Assembly (NCBI GenBank): GCA_964552205.1
Contig: CAZKFT010000001.1
Coordinates: forward strand, 1-64,000
Reading direction: 5' to 3'
DNA length: 64,000 nt
Origin: JAIVGZ01 sp964552205
GTDB lineage: Bacteria > Pseudomonadota > Gammaproteobacteria > Natronospirales > JAIVGZ01
The position numbers were made by a program, and so were the translations under genes. Under the pieces are notes generated by a model. It ran no database searches. It saw nothing but the letters and a program-made list of their open reading frames with translations, and was not told the origin of the DNA. Within the stretch, counting starts at the first letter, position 1; each line of letters starts with the position of its first letter. This document shows positions 23,737 to 32,864 of the stretch, piece after piece.

Positions 23737-24515
23737 GTCTCGCACTTGATCCGATGTTCCGCGTTCCACTGTTGCTGGGATTGGTGTTTGCCCTGCTGTT
23801 GCCGTTGTTCGGATCGTGGCTGCGTTTGCGCAACGAATGGCTGGCAGCGTTGGGATACACACACATCGCGGCCGCTGGTGCGTTGGCCAGTGGATTCCTG
23901 CACTGGCCGGTCTTGCTTGCAGCTCTGGCTGCAGCTGGCATTGCTGCTGTCATCAAGGGGCTTTCCCGTCGGCCGGGCAACGACATGTATGCCGCGATGA
24001 CCGTCGCAGGTTGGGCACTGGCAATCTTGATTGCCGCCAACAGTCACCACGGCGAGGTCCTTGGCCAAACCTTGCTGAGGGGTCAACTGTATTTCGCCGA
24101 CGCGGGACAGTTGTGGCTTGCACTTGGTGTTGCCGTCATTGTGCTCGGACTGTTGCCGTGGCTGAAGGTGAGGTTGCTGGTGCAGAGGTTCTTTCCGGAT
24201 CACCAGTCTGCGAATCAGAAGCCATCGTGGCCACACGAGTCTGCGTTTGCGCTCATCGCGGTGCTGCTGTTGGTGCTGGCGACCACAGCGCTGGGGGCTA
24301 TGGCCGCATTTGCGTTGGTGTTCGTTCCACCATGGGTTGCTTTCCGACTGTGCAGCAGTTGGCGTCGTGCGGTGGGATTTGCCACCGTGGCCGGTGTTGT
24401 CGCGTATTTGGCGGCATTTCTCCTGGCTGTCGGGCTGGACCAGCCATTTGGGCCGGTGTTGGCCGGCGTTGTGCTGATGTTGGCACCCCTGCGCCTTTTG
24501 GGGAGGGTGCTGTAG
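23733..24515 (+). CDS. Metal ABC transporter, permease (ZnuB family)
   Basis: 260 residues with about seven to eight hydrophobic helices in the ABC-3 permease pattern, including GYTHIAAAGALASG near residue 50 and a Gly/Ala-rich C-terminal helix pair. It forms the membrane channel of the importer with the preceding ATPase, overlapping it by 4 bases. The next gene, holA, begins 16 bases later, which places the cassette inside the normal lptE-holA junction. Confidence 0.92.
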   Translation: MSLALDPMFRVPLLLGLVFALLLPLFGSWLRLRNEWLAALGYTHIAAAGALASGFLHWPVLLAALAAAGIAAVIKGLSRRPGNDMYAAMTVAGWALAILIAANSHHGEVLGQTLLRGQLYFADAGQLWLALGVAVIVLGLLPWLKVRLLVQRFFPDHQSANQKPSWPHESAFALIAVLLLVLATTALGAMAAFALVFVPPWVAFRLCSSWRRAVGFATVAGVVAYLAAFLLAVGLDQPFGPVLAGVVLMLAPLRLLGRVL

Positions 24516-24531
24516 GGCGTATCATGGCCCT

Positions 24532-25554
24532 ATGATTCAGTCTTCGGACGCACTCTTTCGGCAGTTGGAGCGAGGAATCGCTCCGGTCTACACGATTTGC
24601 GGGGATGAGCCCTATCTGGTGGAAGAGGCAGCCGCGGCGGTGCGTGCGGCCGCGCGCACCGCAGGGTATACGGACCGCGAAGTGATGTATGCAGAGCGGG
24701 GTTTCGATTGGGACCAGCTTGGCGCCGAGGCGGCAAGCATGTCCTTGTTCGGAAGTCTCCGTGTGATCGAATTACGCCTGCCGACCGCAAAGCCCGGCGA
24801 CGCCGGTTCGAAGGCGTTGGTGGAGTACTGCGCGAACCCTGCGCCGGACACGGTGCTCCTCATCATCATGGGCAAATTGGAGGCGGCATCACGCAACAGC
24901 AAGTGGGCGAAGGCCTTGGACAGTGCCGGCCCGTTTCTGCAATGCCGCGCCATCCCTCCGGACAGACTTGGCGCATGGATCATCGAGCGCATGCGTACGC
25001 GCGGATTGCACCCGCACCCGGATGCCGTGCAGTTGCTGGTGCAACGTGTGGAGGGAAACCTGCTGGCGGCTGCGCAGGAGATCGAGAAGCTGGCAATGCT
25101 TCATGGCGAAGGCACCATAGACTTGGAGCAGGTGCGAGAAGCCGTTGCAGACAGCGCGCGATATGATCTGTTCCAGTGCGTGGATACTGCCGTCGGGGGT
25201 GATGCAGGACGCGCGTTGCGCATGCTGGACGGCATGCGCGCGGAGGGGGCTGAACCCACCTTGGTGCTGTGGGCCATTGTGCGCGAGCTGCGTACGCTGT
25301 CGTCAATCACGACGGCCATGGCGCAGGGAGAGAGTGTTGATAGAGCGCTATATGCGGCCCGGGTATGGGAGAGTCGCAAAGGACTCATACGCGACGCTGC
25401 TATGCGGTTGAAGCCATCACGTTTGTCGCGGTTGATGCGCCGCGCTGCTTGGGCGGATCGTGTTGTGAAAGGGATGGCACCTGGTTCGCCGTGGAGTGAG
25501 CTGTCCTACCTCACCGCCTCGCTTGCGGGGCGTCGACGGAGTGCACCAGGCTGA
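24532..25554 (+). CDS. holA: DNA polymerase III delta subunit
   Basis: 340 residues. It begins MIQSSDALFRQLERGIAPVYTICGDEPYL, the typical delta-subunit opening in which GDEPYLVEEA marks the AAA+-like N-terminal domain. It opens the beta clamp as part of the clamp-loader complex. In most gammaproteobacteria it directly follows lptE; here it follows the metal permease gene. Its last base overlaps the nadD start. Confidence 0.95.
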   Translation: MIQSSDALFRQLERGIAPVYTICGDEPYLVEEAAAAVRAAARTAGYTDREVMYAERGFDWDQLGAEAASMSLFGSLRVIELRLPTAKPGDAGSKALVEYCANPAPDTVLLIIMGKLEAASRNSKWAKALDSAGPFLQCRAIPPDRLGAWIIERMRTRGLHPHPDAVQLLVQRVEGNLLAAAQEIEKLAMLHGEGTIDLEQVREAVADSARYDLFQCVDTAVGGDAGRALRMLDGMRAEGAEPTLVLWAIVRELRTLSSITTAMAQGESVDRALYAARVWESRKGLIRDAAMRLKPSRLSRLMRRAAWADRVVKGMAPGSPWSELSYLTASLAGRRRSAPG

Positions 25555-26192
25555 TGGCGCTTGTTGGTGTGTTTGGTGGAACATTCGATCCCGTTCACTG
25601 TGGCCATCTTCGTACCATGCTTGAACTCAGGACGGTACTGGGTCTCGACGAGGTGTTGGTCATTCCGTGCGGCCAGCCACCACACCGCCCCCCACCAATT
25701 GCGTCAGCGCATGCCCGGCAGCGGATGTTGGCGGCCGCGTTGACCGACCTGGATGGCATGCGCGTTGACTCGCGGGAGCTGTCGAGAGATGGACCTTCGT
25801 ACACGGTGGAAACCCTTGAATCACTCAAGCAGGATTTCCCGGCGGCAACGCTTTGTCTGTTACTCGGCTCCGATGCGTTTGCGGGGCTTGAGTCCTGGCA
25901 TCGGTGGGAAGATATCATTGCGCTATGCCATATAGTTGTTGCGCGGAGGCCTGGTGCTGTGGGTGCGGTACCGCACGGGCTGAAGAAACTGGTCAGCCGC
26001 GCTGAAGGAACGGTGGCAGACCTGAGGGCGCAAGCGGCTGGTCGCATCGTGTTCTGCGAAACAAGCCAACTGGATGTATCGTCCAGTCATCTGAGGGCGC
26101 AGGCTGCCGCTGGCCTGTCACTCCGATGGCTGGTCCCTGAGCAAGTGGAACGATTGATAGAGGAAAACGGATGGTACAAACCCAAGACCTGA
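25554..26192 (+). CDS. nadD: Nicotinate-nucleotide adenylyltransferase
   Basis: 212 residues. The nucleotidyltransferase signature GGTFDPVHCGHL lies at the N-terminus and the ISSTxxR-equivalent appears as VSSSHLRAQ near residue 175. Converts nicotinate mononucleotide to deamido-NAD in NAD synthesis. Start ATG 25554 shares its A with the holA stop; its 3' end overlaps rsfS by 22 bases. Confidence 0.97.
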   Translation: MALVGVFGGTFDPVHCGHLRTMLELRTVLGLDEVLVIPCGQPPHRPPPIASAHARQRMLAAALTDLDGMRVDSRELSRDGPSYTVETLESLKQDFPAATLCLLLGSDAFAGLESWHRWEDIIALCHIVVARRPGAVGAVPHGLKKLVSRAEGTVADLRAQAAGRIVFCETSQLDVSSSHLRAQAAAGLSLRWLVPEQVERLIEENGWYKPKT

Positions 26193-26524
26193 CAGATCTC
26201 GTGGTGACTGCGTTGGAGGACATGAAGGGTATCGATATCCGATGCCTGGATGTTCGTGGCATCACCTCAATCACGGACTGGATGGTCATTGCATCGGGCA
26301 CTTCAGATCGACATGTCAAATCACTTGCTGGGCGTATTGCCGACCGCGCGCGCGAGGCGGGTGTTCCCGTGCTCGGCATGGAAGGTGAGGCGGACGGCGA
26401 CTGGGTCCTGATCGACCTTGGAGACGTGATTGCGCATGTGATGTTGCCCAAGGCACGCGACTTCTACCAGCTGGAGAAGCTCTGGCAGAGTGGCGGTGAG
26501 AGCGCACGCCGGGCCGAGTCCTGA
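26171..26524 (+). CDS. rsfS: Ribosomal silencing factor RsfS
   Basis: 117 residues of the Iojap/RsfS family, with the conserved core KGIDIRCLDVRGITSITDW and ASGTSDRHVKSLA, then GDWVLIDLGDVIAHVM. It binds uL14 on the 50S subunit and blocks subunit joining in starvation. The start lies within the end of nadD and rlmH follows after 3 bases, the usual order. Confidence 0.97.
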   Translation: MVQTQDLTDLVVTALEDMKGIDIRCLDVRGITSITDWMVIASGTSDRHVKSLAGRIADRAREAGVPVLGMEGEADGDWVLIDLGDVIAHVMLPKARDFYQLEKLWQSGGESARRAES

Positions 26525-26527
26525 CAC

Positions 26528-26998
26528 ATGCAGCTCCGCCTGGTGGCCGTCGGGCGTCGTATGCCTGCCTGGGTCGAGGCGGGCGTCCGTGAATATGTAG
26601 GCCGCTTTCCCCCGGAAATGGGCTTTGAGTTGGTGGAACTGGCCTTGGGACAGCGATCCAAGAGTGAGGACCCGGCCAAAGCCATTCGCGACGAGGGCAC
26701 TCGCATGCTGGCGCAGATACCGGATCGCGCCCGGGTCATCGCGCTGGATGAGCGCGGCAAACAGTGGAGCACCCGTGAACTCGCCCGAGAGCTGGATTCT
26801 TGGCGTCTGGATGCCCGGCCGGTCACATTTCTCGTTGGTGGACCAGATGGCCTTTCTGATGAGTGCAAGATGCGTGCTGAGAGAATGTGGGCGCTATCAT
26901 CGCTGACGCTGCCGCATGGAATGGTCCGCGTCCTGCTCGCCGAGCAGCTGTATCGCGCGTGGAGCATTCTCTCCAACCATCCTTACCATCGTGATTGA
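26528..26998 (+). CDS. rlmH: 23S rRNA pseudouridine1915 N3-methyltransferase
   Basis: 156 residues, typical length. SPOUT-fold methyltransferase with the cofactor knot motif FLVGGPDGLSDE and C-terminal LPHGMVRVLLAEQLYRAWSI. It methylates pseudouridine 1915 in helix 69 of 23S rRNA. Follows rsfS as in most bacteria; its stop overlaps the GTG start of maf. Confidence 0.98.
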   Translation: MQLRLVAVGRRMPAWVEAGVREYVGRFPPEMGFELVELALGQRSKSEDPAKAIRDEGTRMLAQIPDRARVIALDERGKQWSTRELARELDSWRLDARPVTFLVGGPDGLSDECKMRAERMWALSSLTLPHGMVRVLLAEQLYRAWSILSNHPYHRD

Positions 26999-27572
26999 GC
27001 CGGTCGAAAAGGTCATCCTTGCGTCTGCGTCCCCGCGCCGGCGTGAACTGCTCGCGCAAGTGGGTATCGACTGCGAAGTCATACCGGCCCATGTGGATGA
27101 AACACAGTGGCCGGGAGAGGCCCCGGGCGCGCATGTCAGGCGACTCGCCCGCGAGAAAGCGATGGCTATTGACCTGGCACCAGATGAGGCCAGACCCGTT
27201 GTTGCTGCCGATACCATTGTCGTCGTCGATGGGCAGGTGCTGGGCAAGCCTGCGGATGATGAGGACGCGGCGCGCATGCTCGAGCATCTCTCCGGGCGAA
27301 CGCATGAGGTCATGACCGCAGTCGCCGTGCGGTACGCGGGGACAATGGATGACAGGATCTCCGTGACACGGGTGACGATGAGGGCGATATCTCCTGAGGA
27401 AATCCGTCGCTACTGCGCAAGCGGTGAGCCGCGGGATAAAGCCGGCGCTTACGGCATCCAGGGACGTGCGGCTGCATTCGTGCAGAGTATCGAGGGCAGT
27501 TATACCGGAGTGGTCGGGTTGCCGTTGCACGAGACGCTGGCGTTGCTGGAACCGTGTGGGGTGCGCCCATGA
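26991..27572 (+). CDS. maf: Maf-family nucleotide pyrophosphatase
   Basis: 193 residues from GTG 26991 (IEPVEKVILASASPRRREL), which overlaps the rlmH stop; upstream in-frame codons show no similarity. Signature SASPRRREL at the substrate pocket, ADTIVVVDG and the GEPRDKAGAYGIQG segment are intact. Maf proteins hydrolyse non-canonical or canonical nucleoside triphosphates (YhdE type: dTTP/UTP). Coupled to rng by ATGA, as in the conserved maf-rng-yhdP block. Confidence 0.95.
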   Translation: MIEPVEKVILASASPRRRELLAQVGIDCEVIPAHVDETQWPGEAPGAHVRRLAREKAMAIDLAPDEARPVVAADTIVVVDGQVLGKPADDEDAARMLEHLSGRTHEVMTAVAVRYAGTMDDRISVTRVTMRAISPEEIRRYCASGEPRDKAGAYGIQGRAAAFVQSIEGSYTGVVGLPLHETLALLEPCGVRP

Positions 27573-28774
27573 CCAGGGAGATGTTGATCAATGTCACAGC
27601 GCACGCGGTGCGTGTTGCACGTCTGGAGGATGGCATTGTTGAGGAACTCCATATCGAGCATACCGGACGCCGCGGAGCGGTAGGCAATATTTACCTGGGA
27701 CGGGTAAGCAGAGTGCTGCCGGGCATGCAGGCGGCATTTGTGGACATTGGGCAGGAGCGCGCGGGCTTTCTCCACATGTCCGACCTGAACGAGGGGCAGG
27801 TGCTCACTGCAGGAATGATTCTGCCTGTACAGGTCATGAAAGACCCGCTGGGCAGCAAGGGTGCGCGTCTGACTGCCCGTATCAGCCTGCCGTCACGCAA
27901 GTTGGTGCTGGTTCCGGGAGGTAGTGGAATCGGTGTGTCTGCGAGACTTGACGATGGTGAACGGACACGGCTACGCGAACTGATGGAGGGCATGCCGGAC
28001 GCCGAAGGCGATGGCTTCATCATCAGAACAGCAGCGGAAGGTGCGACGCTTGACGCGCTGCGTGCAGAGTTGGTTTATCTGCGCAGGGCGTGGAAGCGCG
28101 TGGGTGAGGAAATGGCCGCTGGATCAGCACCCTGTCTGCTGCATGAGGAGTTGCACCTCGTACCCAGAGTCGTTCGAGACCTCGCGGGTACCCAAGTGGA
28201 TCGCGTCCTGGTTGATTCGCGCGCCGCACATTCAACCGCTCTCGCATTTGCCAAGGAGTTTCTGCCGGAGCTAGGGACGCGGATCGAGCTCCATGAAGAT
28301 GAGGCGCAACTGTTCGATATCCACGGTGTGGAAGTGGAGATCACGCGTGCGCTCGACCGACGCGTTCCGCTGAAATCCGGCGGGTATATGGTCATCGACC
28401 AGACGGAGGCGTTGGTGGTGGTGGATGTGAACACCGGAGGCTATGTCGGCAGGAAGAACCTGGAGGAGACCGCATTTCAGACCAATCTCGAGGCCGCCAA
28501 GGAGCTTCCCCGGCAACTTAGGCTACGCAATCTGGGCGGCATCATCGTCATTGATTTCATAGACATGGAGGAGGGCGAGCATAGGGAGCGAGTTCTGGCC
28601 GTTTTGGAAAGCGAGGTGAAGAAGGATCCTGCGAGTACCCGGATTGGTAGCGTGTCTGCACTGGGCTTGGTGGAAATGACGCGCAGGAGAACTCGCGAGA
28701 GCCTTGCGGAGTTGCTGTGCGAACCTTGCCGGGAATGCGCCGGCCGTGGCACCGTGAGGGTTTATGACCACTGA
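27569..28774 (+). CDS. rng: Ribonuclease G lacking the usual C-terminal domain
   Basis: 401 residues from ATG 27569 (overlaps the maf stop); E. coli RNase G has 489. An S1 domain at about 35-115, RNase H-like and DNase I-like core, catalytic aspartates D286 (VDVNTG) and D329 (DFIDM), and Zn-link cysteines C384/C387 (CEPC) are all present. The protein stops at GRGTVRVYDH, just after the Zn-link, where the family continues for about 75-85 residues. The other frames downstream encode YhdP, not the missing domain, so this is not a simple frameshift. RNase G processes the 5' end of 16S rRNA. Activity is expected if the lost domain is dispensable. Confidence 0.95.
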   Translation: MTREMLINVTAHAVRVARLEDGIVEELHIEHTGRRGAVGNIYLGRVSRVLPGMQAAFVDIGQERAGFLHMSDLNEGQVLTAGMILPVQVMKDPLGSKGARLTARISLPSRKLVLVPGGSGIGVSARLDDGERTRLRELMEGMPDAEGDGFIIRTAAEGATLDALRAELVYLRRAWKRVGEEMAAGSAPCLLHEELHLVPRVVRDLAGTQVDRVLVDSRAAHSTALAFAKEFLPELGTRIELHEDEAQLFDIHGVEVEITRALDRRVPLKSGGYMVIDQTEALVVVDVNTGGYVGRKNLEETAFQTNLEAAKELPRQLRLRNLGGIIVIDFIDMEEGEHRERVLAVLESEVKKDPASTRIGSVSALGLVEMTRRRTRESLAELLCEPCRECAGRGTVRVYDH

Positions 28775-31700
28775 GCCACTTACTGTCCAGTCCGGCGTGC
28801 GTCGGCTGAAGCGATGGTTCTACGCCACCTTCGCAGTACTTGTCATTCTCGTGGCACTGCTCATCAGTGTCTTTCGCATGGTTGTCCCACAGGTGCCGCA
28901 GTACCGCGGCGAGATCGTCAGCTGGGCGAGCGGCGTTCTCGGCGCACCGGTGTCGATAGCCTCCCTGGACTTGCAGTGGCGCGGCCTCCGACCCGAGTTG
29001 GTCCTGACCCGTGTTGTATTTGTGAGTGCGGACGCCATGAGTGCTGTCGCTGCCGGCGAGGTCCGTGTCGGAATAAGTCTGCGGACCTTGCTACAACACG
29101 GACGATTTGCGCCGGCAACCATCACGCTGGTGGACCCGGATGTCACTTTGGTATTCGAGGCGCAGCAGGCCACGACGCCCGGTGAAGATTGGCAGCGGGC
29201 CTTCAGTACCGGCGAGCATCGCGGTGAGCTCATCATCACCCGCGGTCGAGTGACAGTATTGGCCGATGCCGGCAGGCGACGCGTGGAGTTGCGCGCACTC
29301 GACCTTCGGGTTTCCAGTGATGGCCTCAACCATCGCGTTCGCGGCACAGCACGCTTGCACGAGGATATGGGTGGCTTGTTGCGCCTGTCCGGTGAAGCGC
29401 GGGGTTGGCCGGGCGACCCGTCGTTCTCTGCTGACGTACGGGCAGAGGCGCGACGCTTGGACATCATTGGTCTGCAACAACTAAGTCGTTTGGGTCGTCT
29501 GGACGCGGGTCAGCTCGATGCCGTTGTCGTCCTGGAAGTTGATGAGGGCGAGGCACAACGCTTGGCAATCGACCTAGGCATGTCCGGACTGAGTTGGCCA
29601 GGCACGGATGAGCGCGATGTCCAGCGTGTAGACCGGGCCGCCGGCGAGTTCCTCTGGCGCAGGCGCGACGATGGGTGGGATGCATCCCTTCAGCGTCTGG
29701 ATGTGGTGCGTGATACCGGCGTCAGGACCAGTGGCCCAATGACGGTAGCGTTCACTGCACCGAGTCTGGAAGACGCGGTTGCACACTGGGATATCCGTGC
29801 CGGTCGTATGGAGTTGGCGGATCTGTCTCTGTTGGCAGAGGTGTTGCCGTGGGATCCCAGTGGCGCGTTGCAACCCCTTTTGGTCCGCACGCCCCGCGGG
29901 GTGGTTGAGCATGGCAGTCTTGTGATTAGACGCCCGGCGGGCGAAGCGCGCAGCTTCGAGTTGCAGCTCGTCGCCAGTGGCCTTGCATTGGATGCTGCAT
30001 CCACCGGACCGATTCCGGGTTTCAGCGCGGCAGCGCTGAATGTGCACGCCACAGAGGCGGGAGGTGAACTGGCGCTCAGTGTCATCGACGGCACCTTTGA
30101 AATGCCGTGGATGTTCCGGGACCAATTCGAGGTGGATGCTGCGCAAGCGGAGGTACGCTGGCGCCCCTCGGCAGAAGGGTGGCAGGTTTCCGTGCCTAGT
30201 TTGACCGCTCGCAATGCCGACCTGCATGCACAGGCAAGTATGCAGGTGGACACGGCAGATGCCAGCACCAACACTATGAACGCCCGATTCGGTAATGTCC
30301 GTCTGCAGGACAAGTCCCGCTATCTCCCCGTATCGGTGATGCCGGTCAATGTAGTGAGCTGGCTGGACCGCGCCATCATCGATGGTCAAGTTCCTTCCGG
30401 GACGCTGGTGTACGCGAACGGTGAACTCGACATCGAGTTCTCCATCGAGGGGCTCGTGCTCGACTACGCGGACGGCTGGCCGCGACTGGAAGACTCGGCA
30501 GTGACGGCCCGGGTCACTCAGGAGGGATTCGCTGCCACTGTCCACAGTGGCCGGTACGCAGGCGTTCCAGTACTTGGAGGGGAGGCGAGCATCTCCCAGT
30601 TCCGTGCTCCGGAGTTGGTCATAGACGCGCGCGCGGGGGACGACATGGCCGCCATGTTCCGGGGGCTGCGCGAAACACCGATTGGTCGCGCGGATTGGTT
30701 GGCAGATGCGCGCGCGGGTGGACGCGGACAGCTGCAGCTGGGCCTCAACCTGAATCTTGCCGGCGGCGTACCTATCGAAGTGGATGGTAGGGTGAGCCTG
30801 CAAAACGCATTGTTTGCAGTCGGCGGTTTTGATCATCCCGTTTCAGAGCTGAGAGGCGTCGTTGCCATCTCCGGCGATGGATTCAGCGCGGAAGGAGTCA
30901 CCGGAGACTTGCTCGGCGCACCGGTCGTGTTGTCGGCGAGGACGCTCCGGGACGCAGACGGTGATGCACGCGCCATCGAGGTTGGCTTGGCGGGTGTGTT
31001 GGACCTTCCTGTACTGGAGCGATTGGTTGATAAGACGGGGCTGCCGGTCTCTGGCAGCACACCGTGGCAGGCGCGAGTCCTTGCTCCCTATGAGGACATT
31101 CAGGCGCCCATTTTGCAGGTGGAGTCAACGCTGGCTGGTCTCGCCATCGACCTCCCGCAACCGCTAGGAAAACCTGCCAACACTGAAGCCCCGCTGTCAT
31201 TGCAGTTGGAACTCGGCGGGACGCAGCGCAGATTGGTGGTCGAAAGCCATGGCCGAGTGCGCGCCGACGCGACGATGCGCCAGGCATCCGGGGGGTGGCG
31301 CATCTCGAGAGGCAGGGTACATCTGGGCCCGGGCATGGCGTCAACCATCCCCGAGTCCGATGTTGCGGTCTCCGGTCGGTTGGAGTCCTGGAATCTGGCG
31401 GTGGGTGGGCTGGTGCCGAGAGTTGCGGATACCGCCATCCCCCTTTCCCATGTGGATTTGGTCATCGGTTCATTCACGGCGTGGGGGCATGATCTCGGCG
31501 AGTTGTCGTTGCAAGGGCGCCGCAGTGATCTCGGCTGGTACTGGATGCTGGACGGCAACCGGCTATCCGGAAGCATTGATTTACCGGACATGCCCACGGA
31601 CGAGCGGCCTGTGCGCGTCGATTTTGCGCGACTGGACATGCCTGTCGCTGAACGCCAACGACCGGACCTGCCCACTCACGCCGACCCCAGCACGCTTCCG

Positions 31701-32513
31701 CCGATTGCATTTCATACCGGGAACTTCCGATTGGGGACGATGCACCTCGGAGAGGTGAACGGATTTGTGCGCCCGGTCGAGAACGGCGTCATGCTGGACG
31801 GATTCACTGCGACACGTCAGGAAATGCGGATGAGTGTGGATGCAAGCTGGCACATGGTGGATGGGCACCATCGCACGGTTGTTCGCGGCGCGCTGGACAG
31901 CACCGATGTACATCCTACGCTGGCCGCACTTGGATATATCGCGTCCATCGACGCTGCAGCAGGGCACTTGCAGGTGGATGTCAGTTGGATGGACAGTCCA
32001 TTGGCGAATCCCCTGCACACCTTGGATGGAACATTGAGCGTCAGGGTGGAGCGTGGCACGTTGCACGACCTTCAGCCGGGTGCTGGCCGGATTTTCGGGT
32101 TGCTCAGCTTGTATGCATTGCCGCGCCGTTTGGCGCTGGACTTCAGTGATGTGTTCCGCCGTGGTCTGGCATTTGACTCGATTCGCGGAAACTTCCGCAT
32201 CGAACAGGGCAATGCATACACCGATGACCTCATCCTTCAGGGACCTGCGGCGAGGGTGGAGGTAAGCGGACGTACGGGTCTGTCCTCTCGCGATTACGAC
32301 CAGGAGGCCGTGGTGGTCGGCAGCCTCGCCTCCAGTCTCACTCTGGCAGGAACGCTGATGGGTGGGCCGGCCGTAGGCGCTGCCCTGCTGTTCATGTCGG
32401 AAATGCTGAAAGGCCCTCTCGAGGATATGGCGCGTGCGCGTTACCGGCTCCATGGGCCTTGGGAGGACCCGGTGGTTGAGCGGATTCCCGAGCCGGCCCG
32501 GGAATCGCGGTAG
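28764..32513 (+). CDS. yhdP: YhdP family AsmA-like phospholipid-transport protein
   Basis: 1249 residues, close to the E. coli length (1266). One N-terminal membrane helix (about 18-40) is followed by a very long periplasmic beta-rich domain of the AsmA/TamB-like bridge type, with a DUF3971 and AsmA-2-like C-terminal part, ending GPWEDPVVERIPEP. YhdP helps move phospholipid between the inner and outer membranes. The start overlaps the rng stop by 11 bases, as in the conserved maf-rng-yhdP-tldD order. Confidence 0.95.
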   Translation: MTTEPLTVQSGVRRLKRWFYATFAVLVILVALLISVFRMVVPQVPQYRGEIVSWASGVLGAPVSIASLDLQWRGLRPELVLTRVVFVSADAMSAVAAGEVRVGISLRTLLQHGRFAPATITLVDPDVTLVFEAQQATTPGEDWQRAFSTGEHRGELIITRGRVTVLADAGRRRVELRALDLRVSSDGLNHRVRGTARLHEDMGGLLRLSGEARGWPGDPSFSADVRAEARRLDIIGLQQLSRLGRLDAGQLDAVVVLEVDEGEAQRLAIDLGMSGLSWPGTDERDVQRVDRAAGEFLWRRRDDGWDASLQRLDVVRDTGVRTSGPMTVAFTAPSLEDAVAHWDIRAGRMELADLSLLAEVLPWDPSGALQPLLVRTPRGVVEHGSLVIRRPAGEARSFELQLVASGLALDAASTGPIPGFSAAALNVHATEAGGELALSVIDGTFEMPWMFRDQFEVDAAQAEVRWRPSAEGWQVSVPSLTARNADLHAQASMQVDTADASTNTMNARFGNVRLQDKSRYLPVSVMPVNVVSWLDRAIIDGQVPSGTLVYANGELDIEFSIEGLVLDYADGWPRLEDSAVTARVTQEGFAATVHSGRYAGVPVLGGEASISQFRAPELVIDARAGDDMAAMFRGLRETPIGRADWLADARAGGRGQLQLGLNLNLAGGVPIEVDGRVSLQNALFAVGGFDHPVSELRGVVAISGDGFSAEGVTGDLLGAPVVLSARTLRDADGDARAIEVGLAGVLDLPVLERLVDKTGLPVSGSTPWQARVLAPYEDIQAPILQVESTLAGLAIDLPQPLGKPANTEAPLSLQLELGGTQRRLVVESHGRVRADATMRQASGGWRISRGRVHLGPGMASTIPESDVAVSGRLESWNLAVGGLVPRVADTAIPLSHVDLVIGSFTAWGHDLGELSLQGRRSDLGWYWMLDGNRLSGSIDLPDMPTDERPVRVDFARLDMPVAERQRPDLPTHADPSTLPPIAFHTGNFRLGTMHLGEVNGFVRPVENGVMLDGFTATRQEMRMSVDASWHMVDGHHRTVVRGALDSTDVHPTLAALGYIASIDAAAGHLQVDVSWMDSPLANPLHTLDGTLSVRVERGTLHDLQPGAGRIFGLLSLYALPRRLALDFSDVFRRGLAFDSIRGNFRIEQGNAYTDDLILQGPAARVEVSGRTGLSSRDYDQEAVVVGSLASSLTLAGTLMGGPAVGAALLFMSEMLKGPLEDMARARYRLHGPWEDPVVERIPEPARESR

Positions 32514-32522
32514 AATGTGTCC

Positions 32523-32864
32523 ATGCTATCCGGACTTGTCCTAGCCAGCGTACTGGCAGTGCCCCAAATTCCCGTCATCGAGCTGAACCCCGGGTTCCTG
32601 CTCCTCGCTGATGATTGGGCGCGTCCGCGCACGGGAGAACGCGTCGCCTCCATGCCACCCGTGCGTCAAGTGGTCGGGCTGTGGTTGTCTGCGCAGGAAC
32701 GGCTGTTGGTCATCGAGCACCCAGGTGGCGAGAGTGGCTTGTTATGGGGCGTTGAAGTGCGCGACTGGTTGGTAGCGCTCGGGATTCCTGCCGAGAGCAT
32801 TGTGTTGCAAGCACAGGGAGTCCGTGACGATGCCGTTCGCTTACGGGTGGAGCCGAGACCATGA
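32523..32864 (+). CDS. Small exported protein of unknown family
   Basis: 113 residues from ATG 32523; a GTG at 32517 is an alternative. The N-terminus MLSGLVLASVLAVP looks like a short signal or membrane segment. The body (about 20-113) has mixed strands and helices with VIEHPGGESGLLWGVEVRDW and ends before the tldD start with a 4-base overlap. I recognise no family. In E. coli yhdP is followed directly by tldD; here this gene is inserted in the same transcript. Confidence 0.65.
   Translation: MLSGLVLASVLAVPQIPVIELNPGFLLLADDWARPRTGERVASMPPVRQVVGLWLSAQERLLVIEHPGGESGLLWGVEVRDWLVALGIPAESIVLQAQGVRDDAVRLRVEPRP

Noticed and set aside
28700..28900. Frameshift as the reason for short RNase G
   Set aside because: The other frames after the stop encode YhdP or nothing similar to the missing domain.
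29574..30836. Long open frame opposite yhdP
   Set aside because: Amino-acid make-up (rich in Arg, His, Gln) is typical of an antisense shadow, and yhdP is strongly supported.
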